Positions 61,257 through 64,000 of a stretch of DNA of 64,000 bases are shown piece by piece (the first letter of the stretch is position 1; every line of letters begins with the position of its first letter). The position numbers and the translations under genes were made by a program. Source of the stretch: Rhynchopus euleeides (lineage: Eukaryota > Euglenozoa > Diplonemea > Diplonemida > Diplonemidae); the NCBI GenBank assembly GCA_963210315.1, contig OY723296.1, positions 186,001 to 250,000 of the forward strand, read 5' to 3'. The notes under the pieces are model-generated. The model did no database searches. It saw only the letters and a list, made by a program, of their open reading frames with translations, and was not told the DNA's origin.

Positions 61257-62402
61257 TCAGTCCTCAAGTTCCTCCCACTGCAGAGAGTAGAGTGCACGCA
61301 CACGGACAGAGTTGTCCTCCGCTGTGAAGAGATACTTGCCACATGCACTGAACGCAATGCCTTCACCCGATGAGATGCCCAGCCTTCCCACGAGCTGCCC
61401 TGTGCTGAGGCACCACACGTCTGTTGAACGGCTGCCCAGCACCGCCACAAGGTCACTCTCCTGTGACACCGCGAGAACATACGGTGTCTGTTTACATTCC
61501 ATACTGTGCAGGCAGGAGAGGGTGACCGTGCACCACACGTGGATCCGCTGGTTGTCGGAGGCGGACACCAAGTGCAGTTCGTCGCTGGTCAGTGCGAGGT
61601 GGTGCACGGATGCTCTGCCATCCTCACCCCTATCCAGCGAGGCAGTGCGTGTGAGGGTGTGGATGTCCCACACAAAGATGTCCGCGTCGTCTGACCCGGT
61701 GAAGATGTGGCTCACAGATGCGACAAGTCCAAACACAGTACCCGAGTGGCGTCCCAGCAGGGTGGAGGTCGGGGCTGCAGGGTCCGCAAGGTCCCACACC
61801 AACACAGCACCTGATGAATCCCCTGACACCAGGCGCCCACCTGCCGTCCATGCGGCACTCCACACAGCCGCGCTGTGTGTCAGCTCGCACCTGCACTGCC
61901 ACGTCGAGGTGCACCACACACAGATGGTGCCCTCGTTGGAACAGGTGGCGACCCAGGCACCGCAGTGTGAGAAGGCAGCGCCCCAGATATCGGTTGTGCC
62001 GTGGTTGAGGGTTGCCACCTCTGCAGCCGTGTTGGTGTCAAACACGGAGAAATCGCCTTTGGTACAGGCCACCAAGCACAGCCTGCCGCACCTCGACACC
62101 GTGATGTACTGAGGGACGTTGTCCTGAAGGCTGTACTCTGCAGGCTTCACCTCCACCCAGCATGCCGCAAGATGCACATCACCGCCACTCTCCAGAGGTG
62201 TCTCCGCAACGCGCTGCGTGTCGTCAAGATCGTCGCTGTATCCGTCGATGCGGGCGACGAGCCCTGCTGCACGACTTGGGTGGGCGGGACCACCAAAAAT
62301 ATCGGCAACAGCCTGCACCTTCAGGTTCAGCACAGTGTCGGAATCCGAAACACTGACAACGCAGCTGCGCCCGCTGGGAAGGTGGCTCACGCTAACCTCC
62401 AT
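61257..62402 (-). CDS. Ubiquitin-like + WD40 repeat protein, copy 4
   Basis: A 381-residue intact copy from the Met at 62402, with the same N-terminal ubiquitin-like segment and WD40 blades as copy 1. One residue shorter around CELTHSAAVW. Differences from copy 1 cluster in blade loops (for example SDNQRIHVWC, GRHSGTVFG), the faces that usually contact partners. Same likely splice acceptor (TTTTCAGCAGGTGCA) before the ATG. Confidence 0.9.
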   Translation of the reverse strand: MEVSVSHLPSGRSCVVSVSDSDTVLNLKVQAVADIFGGPAHPSRAAGLVARIDGYSDDLDDTQRVAETPLESGGDVHLAACWVEVKPAEYSLQDNVPQYITVSRCGRLCLVACTKGDFSVFDTNTAAEVATLNHGTTDIWGAAFSHCGAWVATCSNEGTICVWCTSTWQCRCELTHSAAVWSAAWTAGGRLVSGDSSGAVLVWDLADPAAPTSTLLGRHSGTVFGLVASVSHIFTGSDDADIFVWDIHTLTRTASLDRGEDGRASVHHLALTSDELHLVSASDNQRIHVWCTVTLSCLHSMECKQTPYVLAVSQESDLVAVLGSRSTDVWCLSTGQLVGRLGISSGEGIAFSACGKYLFTAEDNSVRVRALYSLQWEELED

Positions 62403-63048
62403 TTGCACCTGCTGAAAACAGAACCTGTTCGGGGTGGGAAGGGCTTGTGGCTGGAGAAATATCCCATTGTTTGCTGCACTCTCAACACATCATGAAATAG
62501 CAAAAAGGATTGGATGCCGGGTACCTTTTTCGATCTGAACGCCTTCCGCGAGCACGGTGCGTTTGTTTCCAAGTTGCGTGGTCACGCCGGGTCAGCGACA
62601 TTTTGCCGTTGGTGCACTGCATTAGGGCACGGAGCAACAGGTGGCCTGCACAGGGGACCGTGGGTGGGGAGGTGGGGTGCGCCTTCCGAAGTTCGAAACC
62701 CGAAGAGTTATAGCCAGTACCGTCGCGAAGGTTAGATCGAGCGTGGCCTATGGTCATGGAAAACGCTTCTCTGGGAAAGAGTCCGGGTGTTGTTTGCGGG
62801 CACGAGCGGCAGTGTGTTGTGGCCTGAAAGGCATTGATGTGTTGAAAGTGGCTTTGTGTTACTCTCTCAAAACACACTGCGCGCGGGTACGCTCCCACTG
62901 ACTCCTTCGCTACAACAAGCAAGCTTGGTTGGGCAAACAACACGACGAAAGTGGGGTTTGGAGAGACCAATTGAAACGATTCAACTCGGACTCGCGCTTC
63001 CTCATTCTCAATGGGTTCGTCTGGGCGTCGCGATCACGATGGTGGAAT
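62403..63048. repeat. Duplicated spacer between WD40 copies 4 and 5
   Basis: From about 62590 it matches 38360-38889, including AGTTATAGCCAGTACCGT and CAAAACACACTGCGCGCGG. A stretch at 62455-62575 is unique. No gene supported. Confidence 0.7.
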
Positions 63049-64000
63049 TCAGTCCTCAAGTTCATCCCACTGCATGTCACTGAGCGCACGCACACGGACA
63101 GAGCTGTCCTCCGCTGTGAAGAGATACTTGCCACATGCACTGAACGCAATGCCTTCACCCGATGAGATGCCCAGCCTTCCCACGAGCTGCCCTGTGCTGA
63201 GGCACCACACGTCTGCAGATTCAGTGCCCATCATTGCCACAAGGTCACTCTCCTGTGACACCGCGAGAACATACGGTGTCTGTTTACATTCCATACTGTG
63301 CAGGCAGGAGAGGGTGACCGTGCACCACACGTTGATCCGATCGTTGCTGGAGGCGGACACCAAATGCAGTTCGTCGCTGGTCAGTGCGAGGTGGTGCACG
63401 CCTGAGTCGCCCCTCTCACCCCTATCCAGCGAGGCAGTGCGTGTGAGGGTGTGGATGTCCCACACATAGATCTTCCCATATTCGAAATCCCCATCCCCTG
63501 ACCCGGTGAAGATGTGGTTCACAGATGCGACAACTCCATACACAGTGCCCGAGTGGCGTCCCAGCAGGGTGGAGGTCGGGGCTGCAGTGTCCGCAAGGTC
63601 CCACACCAACACAGCACCTGATGAATCCCCTGACACCAGGCGCCCACCTGCCGTCCATGCGGCACTCCACACGGCGATGCCACGATTTCTCAGCTCGTAC
63701 CTGCACTGCCATGTCGAGGTGCACCACACACAGATGGTGCCCTCGTTGGAACAGGTGGCGACCCAGGCACCGCAGTGTGAGAAGGCAGCACCGAAGATCT
63801 CGGTTGTGCGGTGGTTGAGGGTTGCCACCTCTGCAGCCGTGTTGGTGTCAAACACGGAGAAGCTGCCTTTGGTACAGGCCACCAAGCACAGCCTGCCGCA
63901 CCTCGACACCGTGATGTACTGAGGGACGTTGTCCTGAAGGCTGTACTCTGCAGGCTTCACCTCCACCCAGCATGCCGCAAGATGCACATCACCGCCACTC
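63049..64000 (-). CDS. Ubiquitin-like + WD40 repeat protein, copy 5 (5' end outside window)
   Basis: Partial: the reading frame is open to the window edge and lacks only the N-terminal ubiquitin-like part (it enters at GGDVHLAACW). The remaining 315 or so residues align with copies 1 and 4 to the final EELED. It has a local expansion in one blade, GSGDGDFEYGKIYVWD instead of GSDDGDIFVWD, and a different loop RNRGIAVWS. Intact as far as seen. Confidence 0.88.
   Translation of the reverse strand, partial: SGGDVHLAACWVEVKPAEYSLQDNVPQYITVSRCGRLCLVACTKGSFSVFDTNTAAEVATLNHRTTEIFGAAFSHCGAWVATCSNEGTICVWCTSTWQCRYELRNRGIAVWSAAWTAGGRLVSGDSSGAVLVWDLADTAAPTSTLLGRHSGTVYGVVASVNHIFTGSGDGDFEYGKIYVWDIHTLTRTASLDRGERGDSGVHHLALTSDELHLVSASSNDRINVWCTVTLSCLHSMECKQTPYVLAVSQESDLVAMMGTESADVWCLSTGQLVGRLGISSGEGIAFSACGKYLFTAEDSSVRVRALSDMQWDELED

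Overview
This window is nuclear DNA of a unicellular eukaryote. It holds intron-bearing genes for eukaryote-only proteins (PIG-V, TMX2, a Rok1/DDX52 helicase), GC-rich codons, and intergenic DNA full of G/C homopolymers and transposons. Every recognisable host gene lies on the minus strand: two carboxylesterases, a SET-domain protein, two methyltransferases, a desaturase, DDX52, a GH30-like protein, five WD40 genes, TMX2 and PIGV. The one clear plus-strand gene is a transposase. One-way gene order, few introns, and an AG placed directly before a start codon (SET gene, base 8836) fit Euglenozoa with spliced-leader trans-splicing, perhaps a diplonemid. This assignment is inference; no spliced-leader gene was seen. 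All seven introns I could define start with GTATG and end with AG.

Layout. 1.7-7.9 kb: two paralogous secreted carboxylesterases separated by a MITE. 8.2-13.8 kb: SET protein, membrane-anchored OMS1-like methyltransferase, COMT-like methyltransferase and an acidic-tailed unknown protein, with a mariner-type MITE. 13.8-21.2 kb: gene-poor, repeat-rich DNA. 21.2-23.3 kb: a four-exon desaturase fused to a degenerate acyltransferase-like domain. 24-34 kb: transposon belt with DDX52 inside it (a long-TIR element, a hAT-type element with a perfect 8-bp duplication, and an intact autonomous element with a 720-residue transposase). 34-38 kb: a 1,230-residue GH30-like protein. 38.9-43.2 kb: three tandem copies of a ubiquitin-like + WD40 gene, two of them damaged. 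44-51.7 kb: MITEs and a complete tyrosine-recombinase retrotransposon. 53.3-56.5 kb: TMX2 and PIGV. 57.4-61 kb: nested transposons inserted beside the WD40 family. 61.3-64 kb: two further WD40 copies, the last cut by the window end.

Host genes are unrelated in pathway (lipid desaturation, GPI-anchor synthesis, ER redox-like protein, ribosome biogenesis, methylation), as expected for co-transcribed but functionally mixed clusters. The most novel material is mobile: (i) an intact DNA transposon with seven-G termini, TA target duplications and an unfamiliar D-D-E transposase with a C-x2-H motif, plus related non-autonomous families; (ii) a tyrosine-recombinase retrotransposon ordered gag, recombinase, RT/RNase H, in which gag and recombinase share a frame and are separated by one UGA.
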